DNA from: Candidatus Bathyarchaeota archaeon
GTDB taxonomy: Archaea > Thermoproteota > Bathyarchaeia > TCS64
Length of the DNA stretch: 14,705 nucleotides
Assembly (NCBI GenBank): GCA_030613835.1
Contig: JAUWLH010000019.1
Coordinates: forward strand, 1-14,705
Direction of reading: 5' to 3'
Part shown: in pieces, positions 1 through 6,891 of the stretch
Layout: each line of letters starts with the position of its first letter
Position numbering within the stretch: the stretch's first letter is position 1
Made by a program: the position numbers and the translations under genes
Notes under the pieces: generated by a model
Database searches by the model: none
What the model saw: the letters and a program-made list of their open reading frames with translations, nothing else
Told to the model about the DNA's origin: nothing

Positions 1-272
1 AGATGAACGTGCCCGTCCTCGGGATCGTGGAGAACATGAGCGGCCTGGTCTGCCCCCACTGTGGCGAGGTCATCGACGTGTTCAGCAAGGGAGGGGGTGC
101 AAAGGTGGCGGACGAGATGGGCGTGGAGCTCATCGGGAGCATACCCATGGATCCTAGGGTCGCGTTGGACAGCGACAGCGGTATGCCTTTCATCTATTCC
201 AACCCAGATTCTTCTGCGGCTATTGCCTTCAAGGGTGTTGTCGATAGAATCGAGGACCAAGTGAAGTATTAA
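1..272 (+). CDS. Mrp/NBP35 (ApbC)-family Fe-S cluster carrier ATPase, C-terminal fragment
   Basis: Only the last ~90 codons lie in the window; the P-loop and Walker motifs are off the left edge. The visible part reads VLGIVENMSG followed by a CPHCG motif, then a GGG-x-K segment, the phrase IGSIPMDP and a DSGMPF stretch. This order is the usual C-terminal half of the Mrp/NBP35/ApbC ParA-like ATPases. In that family the CxxC pair bridges a labile [4Fe-4S] cluster at the dimer interface, which is passed to target proteins in the cytoplasm. The first two bases complete a codon from outside, so the methionine at position 3 is internal and not a start. The gene stops with TAA at 270-272. Its neighbour is also an Fe-S protein, and AOR lies nearby, so there is local demand for clusters, but a promoter separates this gene from the next and they need not be co-transcribed. 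Confidence 0.9.
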   Translation, partial: MNVPVLGIVENMSGLVCPHCGEVIDVFSKGGGAKVADEMGVELIGSIPMDPRVALDSDSGMPFIYSNPDSSAAIAFKGVVDRIEDQVKY

Positions 273-307
273 GGGTCACAACCATGACTAGTTTGTGGAA
301 AGACCTG

Positions 308-317
308 TTATACTTTT
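308..317 (+). promoter_or_regulatory. TATA-like box of the QueG-like gene
   Basis: The sequence TTATACTTTT is centred about 24 nt before the ATG at 335. In archaea transcription starts roughly 25 nt after the TATA centre, so the mRNA would begin at or next to the start codon (leaderless). No Shine-Dalgarno sequence is visible before this ATG, which agrees. Confidence 0.6.
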
Positions 318-334
318 GATTCAGTTTATTAGGT

Positions 335-1141
335 ATGGGCGAGGTCGAAAGCAACACACTCAGGATCAGGGAGCTTTTTCAGAAGGCATCTTCAAATGTA
401 GACCTTCGGGGCATCCTGGGAGTCACCCCATTCAGAGGGGTCTATGATTCCCTGATGGATGTCCAGAAGCAGTGGGTGAAGGGCATCGCGGGTTCAATGT
501 TTGTCAAGTTTCTCGAATCGGGTAACATCATCAGTTTCGCTTTCGTGTACCCGGAGGGCGTCATTGATAACATAGGCTTGATGCGGGATGGCATGTTCGA
601 CAAGGAGGCTTGGAACATCTACGCGGGATGGTACACCTACCTCAACAACTCCCTGGATAAGGCTTCGAGTATGATCGCTGAGGACATTAAAGGGGAGGCT
701 CTCAGCGCGACCACCACTGGGATCGCATCCAAGCTCACTCATGTAAGCCAGTATTTCCCCAGGGTGGTGAGTCACAGGGTGCACGCGGAGAGGGCGGGTA
801 TCGGGTGGAGGGGAAAGAACAGCCTCATCGTGAACCCAAGATACAGTTGTATGATCAGGTTATCGGGTGTGATAACGGATACACCGATAGTCCAAACTCC
901 AAGCATGAAAGAAGGATGCGGAGATTGCACCAGTTGCGAGGACGCATGCACCTTCCTGAAGCACAGGGATAGACTGGATGATTACAGGGAGCAGTGCAGG
1001 ATCTACTTGGACAAACTTGGGTTGGATGATGAGGTCTGCGGCAAGTGCATCAAGGCGTGCGTTTACTCACCTCGGCTGGCAAATCCTCCTGAGATAAACG
1101 TGGAACAGCCATTGAACATGGTCTACTACACGAGCCCCTGA
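335..1141 (+). CDS. QueG-like protein with two predicted [4Fe-4S] clusters
   Basis: A 268-residue protein. Residues 150-167 (HAERAGIGWRGKNSLIVN) match the signature of epoxyqueuosine reductase (QueG) and related cobalamin/Fe-S reductases. The C-terminal third has eight cysteines in QueG spacing: C195, C198, C201, C205 (C-x2-C-x2-C-x3-C), then C221, then C235, C238, C242 (C-x2-C-x3-C). This predicts two [4Fe-4S] clusters. The prolines that usually follow the last cysteine of each ferredoxin motif are replaced (ACT and ACV). The N-terminal 140 residues are less recognisable, though the phrase FAFVYPEG fits a nitroreductase-like or corrinoid-binding core. True QueG makes queuosine in bacterial tRNA, and archaea normally carry archaeosine, so a different reductase role is likely and the substrate is unknown. 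The leaderless promoter supports the start. It converges on the aldolase gene. Confidence 0.8.
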   Translation: MGEVESNTLRIRELFQKASSNVDLRGILGVTPFRGVYDSLMDVQKQWVKGIAGSMFVKFLESGNIISFAFVYPEGVIDNIGLMRDGMFDKEAWNIYAGWYTYLNNSLDKASSMIAEDIKGEALSATTTGIASKLTHVSQYFPRVVSHRVHAERAGIGWRGKNSLIVNPRYSCMIRLSGVITDTPIVQTPSMKEGCGDCTSCEDACTFLKHRDRLDDYREQCRIYLDKLGLDDEVCGKCIKACVYSPRLANPPEINVEQPLNMVYYTSP

Positions 1142-1157
1142 CCCTCGCAAGCGTTGT

Positions 1158-1167
1158 TTAAAAAACC
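1158..1167 (-). terminator. T-tract terminator of the aldolase gene
   Basis: On the minus strand, about 20 nt after the stop of the aldolase gene, there is GGTTTTTTAA with a run of six T. Archaeal terminators are commonly plain oligo-T tracts, so this is a fair candidate. I see no matching T tract on the plus strand for the convergent QueG-like gene in this 45-nt gap. Confidence 0.4.
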
Positions 1168-1186
1168 TAGAAGAGACAAGGGGGAG

Positions 1187-1984
1187 CTAGAGCTCCACTT
1201 CCTCGCCCGACTGGCCCGGCTTCCAGCCCTTGATGTGCTCGAAGGCAGCGTTGACGCCGTTCCTAATATATGACGTGTCGCTGTTGACAGCACAGAACAG
1301 GAAGCCCCTATCTATTGCCTCATTGATGTTCGTAGGGCCTGGTGTGGTGAAGCAGTGCATGCCTGGCGCTACTCCGGCATCCCTGCCAGCCTCCACGATC
1401 CTATCAAGTGTCTTGAGGAAAACGGGATTTGTGTAGTCCCTGTGGATTCCCATGTCCAGGCTCAGGTCGCTGGGGCCCACGAAGCAGGCGTCCACGCCCT
1501 CCACGCTGAATATATCATCGATGTTCTCCACTCCCTTGGCGGTCTCGATCATGACAACGCACAATGTCTCCTCGTTTGCCGATGCGAAGTAGTCGGGGTC
1601 ACGGAAGGCTGCCAGCCTAGGCCCTGCACCTCTCTCGCCCCATGGCGGGTACTTCATAAGCCTCACCATGTCCTCTGCCTGCTCCTTTGTCTCGATTCGT
1701 GGACTGACTATCCCGGTAGCACCTGCGTCCATGACTTTCTTGATCCAGATAAGGTCGTGCCAAGGTATCCTGCACATGGGCATGCATCTGTCCCTGCCCC
1801 ACAACATCGATTGCACCATGAAGTGGTACGTCTCGGGGCCAAACGCGCTGTGCTCCATGTCACAGACCAACCAGTCCCAGCCCATATCGGCCAGGTACAT
1901 GGTCATATCGGGGTGTCCAACTGTCACCCATGTACCCAGTGCCGGCTTACCGGCCTTGAGCTTGCGCTTTACAAGGTTCTTCAT
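1187..1984 (-). CDS. HpcH/HpaI-family class II aldolase (2-oxo acid / 2-dehydro-3-deoxy acid type)
   Basis: A 265-residue protein of the family's usual length (~250-265). Family residues are in place: D42 and H45 in DMEH (catalytic His), R72 in CRIPW (substrate carboxylate), D86 in MDAGA, the GERGAGPR loop at 116-123, E147 in MIET and D173 in GPSDLS; E147 and D173 would bind the divalent metal. Known members cleave 2-dehydro-3-deoxyglucarate, 4-hydroxy-2-oxoheptanedioate or similar compounds to pyruvate plus an aldehyde, reversibly, in the cytoplasm. The substrate cannot be told from the sequence. No sugar-acid or aromatic pathway genes sit beside it. The ATG at 1984 is supported by a TATA-like box 28 nt upstream, giving a leaderless mRNA. 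The tail after residue 250 (GWKPGQSGEEVEL) is polar and non-conserved. Confidence 0.88.
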   Translation of the reverse strand: MKNLVKRKLKAGKPALGTWVTVGHPDMTMYLADMGWDWLVCDMEHSAFGPETYHFMVQSMLWGRDRCMPMCRIPWHDLIWIKKVMDAGATGIVSPRIETKEQAEDMVRLMKYPPWGERGAGPRLAAFRDPDYFASANEETLCVVMIETAKGVENIDDIFSVEGVDACFVGPSDLSLDMGIHRDYTNPVFLKTLDRIVEAGRDAGVAPGMHCFTTPGPTNINEAIDRGFLFCAVNSDTSYIRNGVNAAFEHIKGWKPGQSGEEVEL

Positions 1985-2006
1985 GGGTGAACCGATGATC
2001 TCTACG

Positions 2007-2017
2007 GATAAAAAACC
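2007..2017 (-). promoter_or_regulatory. TATA-like box of the aldolase gene
   Basis: On the minus strand GGTTTTTTATC is centred 28 nt before the ATG at 1984, the spacing of a leaderless archaeal promoter. On the plus strand the same box lies ~40 nt before the EamA start at 2051, so it could in principle serve both directions, but no separate plus-strand box is obvious. Confidence 0.5.
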
Positions 2018-2050
2018 GTCGAGAGAAAGACTTGAATCGATGCGGCTGGA

Positions 2051-2482
2051 ATGATAGCTGTGGTCAAGATGGAGGGCTGGGTCTATGCGTTACTGGCTGT
2101 GGTTGTCTGGGGCTTTGAAGCGGTTATAGTGAGGGCAGCTGGGGATGGAGTGGACCCGCTTGTGGGGACCGGGATTGGATGCATAGCCGCGGGGCTAGTA
2201 TTCGCCGTCTACCTGGGAGTCACAGGTAAAATAAACACGGATATGCTGAACCGGTCTGGAATCTACTATGGAATAGCGGGAGTAACCAGTTTCGCGGTCG
2301 GGCATTATTTTTACTACACGGCCATCAACAAGTCGGGGGCATCTCTCAGTGCCAGCTTGGTGGCTACGTACCCGCTGCTAACCGTGATAATGGCGTGGCT
2401 GCTATTCGGTGAGCAGATCACCTTGAAGAGCGGGATAGGCACCTTTCTCATAGTGATTGGTGGGCTGCTATTGTTTGTTTAA
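2051..2482 (+). CDS. Single-domain EamA/DMT-type membrane transporter (half-size)
   Basis: A 143-residue, very hydrophobic protein with about five membrane helices: near residues 10-29, 36-56, 70-89, 97-115 and 122-142. The opening WVYALLAVVVWGFEAVIVRAA and the closing LVATYPLLTVIMAWLLFGEQITLKSGIGTFLIVIGGLLL are typical of one EamA repeat; the E-x-I/L-T after 'LLFGE' is a family hallmark. Most EamA transporters fuse two repeats into 10 helices. A single repeat suggests a homodimer or a heterodimer with another half-size protein, as known for EmrE-like and some DMT members. The substrate is unknown. The ATG at 2051 is taken as the start; an in-frame ATG at 2069 (MEGWVYALL) is equally possible because neither has a good Shine-Dalgarno sequence. 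It converges on the AOR gene with only 23 nt between stops. Confidence 0.85.
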   Translation: MIAVVKMEGWVYALLAVVVWGFEAVIVRAAGDGVDPLVGTGIGCIAAGLVFAVYLGVTGKINTDMLNRSGIYYGIAGVTSFAVGHYFYYTAINKSGASLSASLVATYPLLTVIMAWLLFGEQITLKSGIGTFLIVIGGLLLFV

Positions 2483-2506
2483 TCCGATACGATTATGTAT
2501 CGGATT
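2481..2506. terminator. Perfect 10-bp hairpin between two convergent stops
   Basis: AATCCGATAC (2481-2490) and GTATCGGATT (2497-2506) are exact reverse complements around a six-base loop (GATTAT). The left arm begins inside the TAA of the EamA gene and the right arm ends inside the stop of the AOR gene, so the hairpin fills the whole gap. It is symmetric and could end transcription or protect 3' ends in both directions. There is no long T run after it on either strand, so a simple intrinsic terminator is not proven. Confidence 0.65.
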
Positions 2507-4350
2507 TAGAGGTCCCCGAACACCGGGCTGATGCCCAGCCCTTCGAGGGTCTCCTTTGTGGGTACACCCGTCTCTGGGTCCCAACCCATCTTCTCGTAGT
2601 AGTTCCTCAGCATCTTGTCCCAGTGGGGCTGGATGCTGATTCCCTCTGTGGGCCCGTCAACGGGGGTCGATCCGTATCTAAACGATGGCCTGTCGTGTTC
2701 CGCGGAGAGCCCGGTCTGGAGGTTGAACGCCCTCATTATGTTCACGGCCCTCCTGCCGATGTCCCAAGCCTCATCGGGGCTCATGTCCCAGCCAGTGGCC
2801 GCAGAGATCGCCGCGGCTAGTCGTTTGTGGTTCATCCTCGTGTTGAACCTGCATGTCAACGCGCTGTCCTCTAGCTGCATCAATCCCTTGGTCCTAGCAA
2901 CCTCGCTACTGACATTGATGGGGTTGGCTGGACCCTGCGCTTCTGGATTCATGACGCTCATATGTGTCTCAATGGTGCTTGTTCCGCTCACACAGGTGTC
3001 GAACATCTCGGCCCACCTGTTCCTGTGGTCGTGTCCCCTCGGGCTGTTGCCCTTCATGGTGTAGATGGCTGCCTCCGCTGCTTTTCCGCCCAGTTTTTCT
3101 GATGCTCTCTTGACTCCCTCGGCAAGTAGATCACCAAAGCCCTCCCTGTCGGCGGTCATCCTGAGGATCCTTTCAACACCCTCGGCATCGCCCCAGCCTG
3201 TCATGAACCCCACCTGCTCCTCTGTGAGCCACCCCGCCTCCAAGCCCTCCATGACCCAACCCACCAGCCACCCCGCCTCGTTGTTATCGAAGCCAAGCCT
3301 GTCCGTGAGGCCGCTGAGCATCATTGTGGCCTCGACATCTGTTATACCGACCACCGGGCCCCATGCCGCCATCTGCTCGTACTCAGGCTCGTCTACCATG
3401 CACTTGTACTTGCCCTCCTTTACCTCGAACGTTGTCGCGTGGAGGAGCCTGCAGCCCCAGCAAGGGACCCTGGCTACTTGGTAGTTGTCTCTGAGGGTGG
3501 GCTCCACATAGTCCTCAATCTCTTTGTCGGAGACGCCCCAGTCATAGGTGCTATAGTTCTTCACCGGCAGTGCTCCGCTCTGTCCTTTCCACATATTGGC
3601 GACGCCGCCGATGGTGCCCCTGAAGTATTCCACGTCCTCATAGAACTCCTGTGAAACTTTCTGTAGAGTCACCCTATCGCGGACCTCCTGCTTTGCATTG
3701 CCCCTGAAAGTAATGATCGCCTTGACCTTCTTGCTACCCAAGACTCCGCCGGTGCCATTATGGCTCGCGCTGTGCCCCTGGTCAACGAATGTCCCGGCCC
3801 ACCTGGATTTTTTCTCCCCCGCTGGACCGATGGATAGGATGCTTGCCCCCCTATTCTTGACACCGTGGAGCTCAAGGAGTCTGTCTGTTGTCTCGTAGGT
3901 GTCTAACCCCATAATCCCGGAGGCATCCTTGATCTCTACTTTTCCGTTCCTGATAGAGATATAGCTCCACTTGGGTGCTTTTCCCGTTAAGATGATGTTG
4001 TCGTAGCCACTGAATTTGAGGTAGGCAGCGAACAGCCCGTTTGCTTGACAGCTGGTCGCCCCGCCCGTCAAAGCGCCCTTGGTTACGACACTGATGGTCC
4101 CACTTCCGCCAATTACCGTTCCACTCAATGGCCCCGTCCCGATGAAGTACATGTTCCTGGGGTCATCGTACTCAATGTCCCTTGGCACCTCGTCATAGAG
4201 AAGTTTGACTCCTAGGGCGGTCCCGCCCAAGTACTTCCTGAGGAATGCTTCGTTGTAGATCTCCTCCGTTACTTTTCCATCAGTGAGGTTGATCCTTAAT
4301 GTTTTACCCGCGTAGCCACCTATATCAGCCATAAAACTCGTATTATCCAT
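2506..4350 (-). CDS. Aldehyde:ferredoxin oxidoreductase family protein (tungsten/molybdenum pterin)
   Basis: A 614-residue protein, the normal family length (~600-630). The N-terminal domain starts GGYAGKTLRINLTDGKV, as in AORs, and goes on with KYLGGTALGVKLLYDEV, TGPLSGT, the QANGLFAAYLKFSGYDNIILTG stretch and GPAGE, which build the bis-pterin cofactor site. Further on are PCWGC at 296-300, KGNSPRGHDHR at 433-443 and ALTCRF at 498-502. Family members oxidise aldehydes to carboxylic acids in the cytoplasm and pass electrons to ferredoxin through a [4Fe-4S] cluster held by CxxCxxxC plus a distant Cys. Here C297, C300 and C500 are present, but the third position is H304. The divergent MoaD-like gene supports pterin-cofactor use. 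ATG 4350 is given as the start; MADIGGYAGK at 4332 is a good alternative because AT-rich DNA at 4363-4372 would place a transcript start near 4343. Confidence 0.9.
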   Translation of the reverse strand: MDNTSFMADIGGYAGKTLRINLTDGKVTEEIYNEAFLRKYLGGTALGVKLLYDEVPRDIEYDDPRNMYFIGTGPLSGTVIGGSGTISVVTKGALTGGATSCQANGLFAAYLKFSGYDNIILTGKAPKWSYISIRNGKVEIKDASGIMGLDTYETTDRLLELHGVKNRGASILSIGPAGEKKSRWAGTFVDQGHSASHNGTGGVLGSKKVKAIITFRGNAKQEVRDRVTLQKVSQEFYEDVEYFRGTIGGVANMWKGQSGALPVKNYSTYDWGVSDKEIEDYVEPTLRDNYQVARVPCWGCRLLHATTFEVKEGKYKCMVDEPEYEQMAAWGPVVGITDVEATMMLSGLTDRLGFDNNEAGWLVGWVMEGLEAGWLTEEQVGFMTGWGDAEGVERILRMTADREGFGDLLAEGVKRASEKLGGKAAEAAIYTMKGNSPRGHDHRNRWAEMFDTCVSGTSTIETHMSVMNPEAQGPANPINVSSEVARTKGLMQLEDSALTCRFNTRMNHKRLAAAISAATGWDMSPDEAWDIGRRAVNIMRAFNLQTGLSAEHDRPSFRYGSTPVDGPTEGISIQPHWDKMLRNYYEKMGWDPETGVPTKETLEGLGISPVFGDL

Positions 4351-4384
4351 GATTGATTGGCTGGAAAAATGTTCCGAAACGCAC

Positions 4385-4391
4385 GGTGAGG
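4385..4391 (+). promoter_or_regulatory. Shine-Dalgarno site that fixes the MoaD start
   Basis: GGTGAGG matches the archaeal anti-Shine-Dalgarno (GGAGGTGA core) and ends 3 nt before the ATG at 4395. It favours this ATG over the upstream in-frame ATG at 4353, whose extra 14 codons resemble no MoaD-family N-terminus. Confidence 0.6.
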
Positions 4392-4394
4392 CAT

Positions 4395-4676
4395 ATGAAT
4401 GTGAGGGTCAGGTTTTACGGGATGGTGCATGACGAGGTGGGCACCCGTGAGTGGATCTTGGAGCTGGTTGAGGGCTCCACAGTAAATGACATTTTATCAA
4501 TCCTCGTGGAGAGGCACCCCTCCCTCGGCAACCTTGTCTATGATGGTGAGGGTGTTTTTAGGAAGTACCTTGAGGTGGCGGTCAATCAGACGGATATCAT
4601 CGGACTGAATGGGCTGGAGGCAGCGCTAAATGAAGGCGACACCGTGCTCATCATGCCACCCATCGGCGGAGGCTAA
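4395..4676 (+). CDS. MoaD/ThiS-like beta-grasp sulfur carrier
   Basis: A 93-residue protein. It begins MNVRVRFYGMVHDEVG, has the EGSTVNDILSILVERHP helix and the FRKYLEVAVNQ strand, and ends EGDTVLIMPPIGGG. This is the standard MoaD/ThiS ubiquitin-like fold with a C-terminal Gly-Gly that is adenylated and thiocarboxylated. The tail has three glycines rather than two. MoaD supplies sulfur to the dithiolene of molybdopterin or tungstopterin; many archaea place a dedicated MoaD-like gene beside AOR, as here (divergent, 44 nt between the chosen starts). I infer it serves the AOR cofactor, although a SAMP-like protein-modifier role is possible from sequence alone. No MoeB/ThiF-like activating enzyme or MoaE is in the window. 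Its stop overlaps the stop of the convergent membrane protein gene. Confidence 0.88.
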   Translation: MNVRVRFYGMVHDEVGTREWILELVEGSTVNDILSILVERHPSLGNLVYDGEGVFRKYLEVAVNQTDIIGLNGLEAALNEGDTVLIMPPIGGG

Positions 4677-5023
4677 CCGATTATTGGAGTCAGGTCGAAT
4701 TTGAACGCTACCTTGAGTGAGTAGAGAACCACAACTGCGATAACGTTCTGAACAGCCAAGATATAGTATCCCTGATTCTCCTTCGAGAAATAGAGCCCAG
4801 CGATGATGGGCGGGACCGCGATTATGTACCAGAGGCTCCAGTAGAGGATGAATATCATGTTCAGCAATGCGACCACGGTTAACTGCAGCAGATCTAATCC
4901 AGTTGGTAGGACGTTCTGGGTCAGGTAGATAATGACGGCAGAAACAACAGAAATCGCCGTGATTATGAGGTTTAACTGTGTCCAGCGAGGTAGAATCCGT
5001 TTGATGAGCCCCTTGAAGTCCAT
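4673..5023 (-). CDS. Small membrane protein of unknown function (about three helices)
   Basis: A 116-residue protein starting MDFKGLIKRILPRWTQLNLI. It has membrane segments near residues 16-36, 46-68 (possibly running on to a fourth, short one at 70-80) and 88-107, with a basic N-terminus that probably faces the cytoplasm. I do not recognise a family. The open frame extends 45 codons further upstream into the end of the topoisomerase gene, but that extension is basic and proline-rich, which fits shadow coding. A TATA-like box (AATAAAG on the plus strand, 5046-5052) lies 25 nt before the ATG at 5023, so it most likely has its own leaderless promoter beginning right after the topoisomerase stop. 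Its TAG stop overlaps the TAA of the MoaD-like gene tail to tail. Confidence 0.72.
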   Translation of the reverse strand: MDFKGLIKRILPRWTQLNLIITAISVVSAVIIYLTQNVLPTGLDLLQLTVVALLNMIFILYWSLWYIIAVPPIIAGLYFSKENQGYYILAVQNVIAVVVLYSLKVAFKFDLTPIIG

Positions 5024-5045
5024 CCAGCCAAAGACGTAGGGGTAG

Positions 5046-5052
5046 AATAAAG
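5046..5052 (-). promoter_or_regulatory. TATA-like box of the small membrane protein gene
   Basis: Minus-strand CTTTATT centred about 25 nt before the ATG at 5023. It sits directly after the topoisomerase stop (5056-5058) and supports an independent leaderless transcript and the short start. Confidence 0.5.
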
Positions 5053-5055
5053 GAG

Positions 5056-6888
5056 TTAGGCTTCCTGTGCAGGGGGGTCGGGGTCGACCCAGCTGAACTT
5101 TTTCTCCAGGGTGGCGCTGTAATAGTTGCGCCAGTCGTACTCCACCTTTTTGCCCCACTCGAAGTAGATTCGAGGGTCCACGTAGCTCTTGAGGCTGGTG
5201 CTCAGATTGTAGTCCTTGGTCATCTCCTTTGCCTTGATCTGCAGTGCGGCCTTCTCGATGCCCGTCTTGTCCTTCTGCTGGCGGGTCGCCATCCGCTCCT
5301 TGAGCTTGGCTATTGCATCCCCGTGCTTTGCCTTGGTTTCCCTGATGCGCTTCCTATCGTTTCTGATGACCTTATTCTTGCTGGCCACGCGGTTCTTGAC
5401 TCCCTTGACGGCCTTACCTACCTTCTCCTTCTCGGCCAGCTCTGTCTTGTATTCATCGAGTTTCTGTTTGTCTGTCTCCAGTTTTGTCTCGTACTTGGTG
5501 ATGCGCTCAGTGTACCTCTTGTTGGTGTCCTTGATGCGCTGCTTGTACTTCCTGGTGTTCTCCTTGGCCCTCTGCTTCCTAGTCTTGAGGCGCTCCCTCT
5601 GGCGATCCAGGCTCGCCGCCCATGAGGCGGAGATCGCCTTCTTGTGGTTGCATGCCATCGCGGCCTCTAAATTGGCTATCGTGGCGACGTGTTTCTTGTA
5701 GTAGTCAGGGGCGTCCCTCGGGACCTCGATTTCCTTAAGCTTTGACTCGACGGCCTGGGTGGCGTGGCAGGTCCTAAAGACCTTGGCCGTGATGCCCTCC
5801 ATCACCTCGTCTAGGAACTCGCTGACGACGCTGCTGTTGACCTCGCTGAACAGGGTCCCCCCGTTGCTTGCCTCCATAAACTCTTTGAGGTTTGCCGTGG
5901 CCTGGTCGTCAAGCTCAGCTGTGAGGAGGAGCCGGATGCTGTCCTTGCCTAGGAAATCAAAGGTGACTGAGCCATTATCATTGATACAGATGTGCTCGGC
6001 CCTGAGGCTTGAGGCTCCGACTGTGTCGGCCTCCTCGTCCTCGTCCTTCTCGTCGCCCACCCTGAACTTTAGGTCGTTGATGAGGTAGCAGACCGTCGCG
6101 GTCTTCCTCCGCTTGAGGTCCTCGTGGATCATGTTCTGCTTGATGTGTCTATTGATCTTGCTCAGGTTCTTCCGAAGCTCGATGGCCTTGTTGAACTTGG
6201 CTATCTCGGCCTTCTGCTTGACCGGGCTGCTATCGTGGGGCCAGACGTACTTCATCTTGCCCGTGAGCTTGTCCTTCCACTTTGCGACCCAGATGCTGTC
6301 AGGGTCCCAGTACACCCTGAGCCAGTTGCCCTCAGGTAGAGGAACATCCTTGCTATGATTGAGAATGACATCGCTGTGCCTGGGTCCCTCCTTCCACTTG
6401 CCCCTGAATGGGTGCTGCCCCCTTCCCATGAATATGCTGCTGGGCTCCACCATGTAATTGCCCAGCTCGCAGCGGTCGCCGTCGATGATGGCGTAGCCGT
6501 ATTTCTCCTTGTTTGCCTCGCGGATCACCTTCCGCCCCTCGGCTAGCTTTTTCTTCTCCTCGCGTGGGAGTGCCTTCTTGATCTCGCGCTCCTCGATGAC
6601 GCTGGCGTAAATCTTGGAGTAATCGATGTCGCCTGGGAGGATCTTCTCTCCCATGAGCTGGCTGAGATCATTGTGGAAGTTCTCAGCGAAAACCGGGTCC
6701 TCAACGTATGGGGTACCTATCTTCTTGGCCCATGCCACGATGCGCTCCTCCTCTCTTGGCTTGAGCGCCCTTAATTCACCCTTGATCTTCACCGATAGCC
6801 CTTGGGGCTCATACTCCGGGGGCACCATGACGCCGTTGTGATGCATTGACTCCAATACGCGACACCTAATGACTTTGTTAAAATCCAT
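5056..6888 (-). CDS. DNA topoisomerase IB, eukaryotic type
   Basis: A 610-residue protein that relaxes supercoils by nicking one strand through a 3'-phosphotyrosine link. The N-terminal core has MHHNGVMVPPEYEPQG (15-30; human: LEHNGVLFPPPYEP) and DPVFAENFHNDL. The catalytic core has R276 in KFRVGDEK, ADTVGASSLRAEHI, K315 in FDFLGKDSIR, R372 in KVFRTCHAT, H415 in ACNHKKA and Y569 in LKSYVDPRI, matching human R488, K532, R590, H632 and Y723. All five active-site residues are present. The protein ends EKKFSWVDPD, like the eukaryotic C-terminus. Between His and Tyr lie 154 residues, against 91 in human, forming a Lys/Arg/Glu-rich predicted coiled coil (~427-555). The start MDFNKV at 6888 gives the family's usual short lead; a 72-codon upstream extension overlaps the divergent gene and is rejected. 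The Met at 6846 is a less likely start. Archaeal TopoIB is known mainly from Thaumarchaeota and relatives. Confidence 0.95.
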   Translation of the reverse strand: MDFNKVIRCRVLESMHHNGVMVPPEYEPQGLSVKIKGELRALKPREEERIVAWAKKIGTPYVEDPVFAENFHNDLSQLMGEKILPGDIDYSKIYASVIEEREIKKALPREEKKKLAEGRKVIREANKEKYGYAIIDGDRCELGNYMVEPSSIFMGRGQHPFRGKWKEGPRHSDVILNHSKDVPLPEGNWLRVYWDPDSIWVAKWKDKLTGKMKYVWPHDSSPVKQKAEIAKFNKAIELRKNLSKINRHIKQNMIHEDLKRRKTATVCYLINDLKFRVGDEKDEDEEADTVGASSLRAEHICINDNGSVTFDFLGKDSIRLLLTAELDDQATANLKEFMEASNGGTLFSEVNSSVVSEFLDEVMEGITAKVFRTCHATQAVESKLKEIEVPRDAPDYYKKHVATIANLEAAMACNHKKAISASWAASLDRQRERLKTRKQRAKENTRKYKQRIKDTNKRYTERITKYETKLETDKQKLDEYKTELAEKEKVGKAVKGVKNRVASKNKVIRNDRKRIRETKAKHGDAIAKLKERMATRQQKDKTGIEKAALQIKAKEMTKDYNLSTSLKSYVDPRIYFEWGKKVEYDWRNYYSATLEKKFSWVDPDPPAQEA

Positions 6889-6891
6889 GGG

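Noticed and set aside
1355..1990. 211-codon plus-strand open frame
   Set aside because: It is fully antisense to the aldolase gene, has a His/Cys/Pro-rich composition without domains, and the minus-strand protein carries a full set of conserved catalytic residues.
3226..3279. Direct repeat AGCCACCCCGCCTC within the AOR gene
   Set aside because: It encodes two EAGWL segments in one protein, and the short spacing and coding context make it ordinary internal similarity rather than a mobile or regulatory repeat.
5024..5158. 45-codon N-terminal extension of the small membrane protein
   Set aside because: It overlaps the topoisomerase C-terminus, is basic and proline-rich, and a TATA-like box fits the ATG at 5023.
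5216..6358. Several plus-strand frames rich in Leu/Ser/Phe across the topoisomerase gene
   Set aside because: They are shadow frames of the Lys/Glu-rich minus-strand coding sequence, whose reverse complement naturally yields hydrophobic residues.
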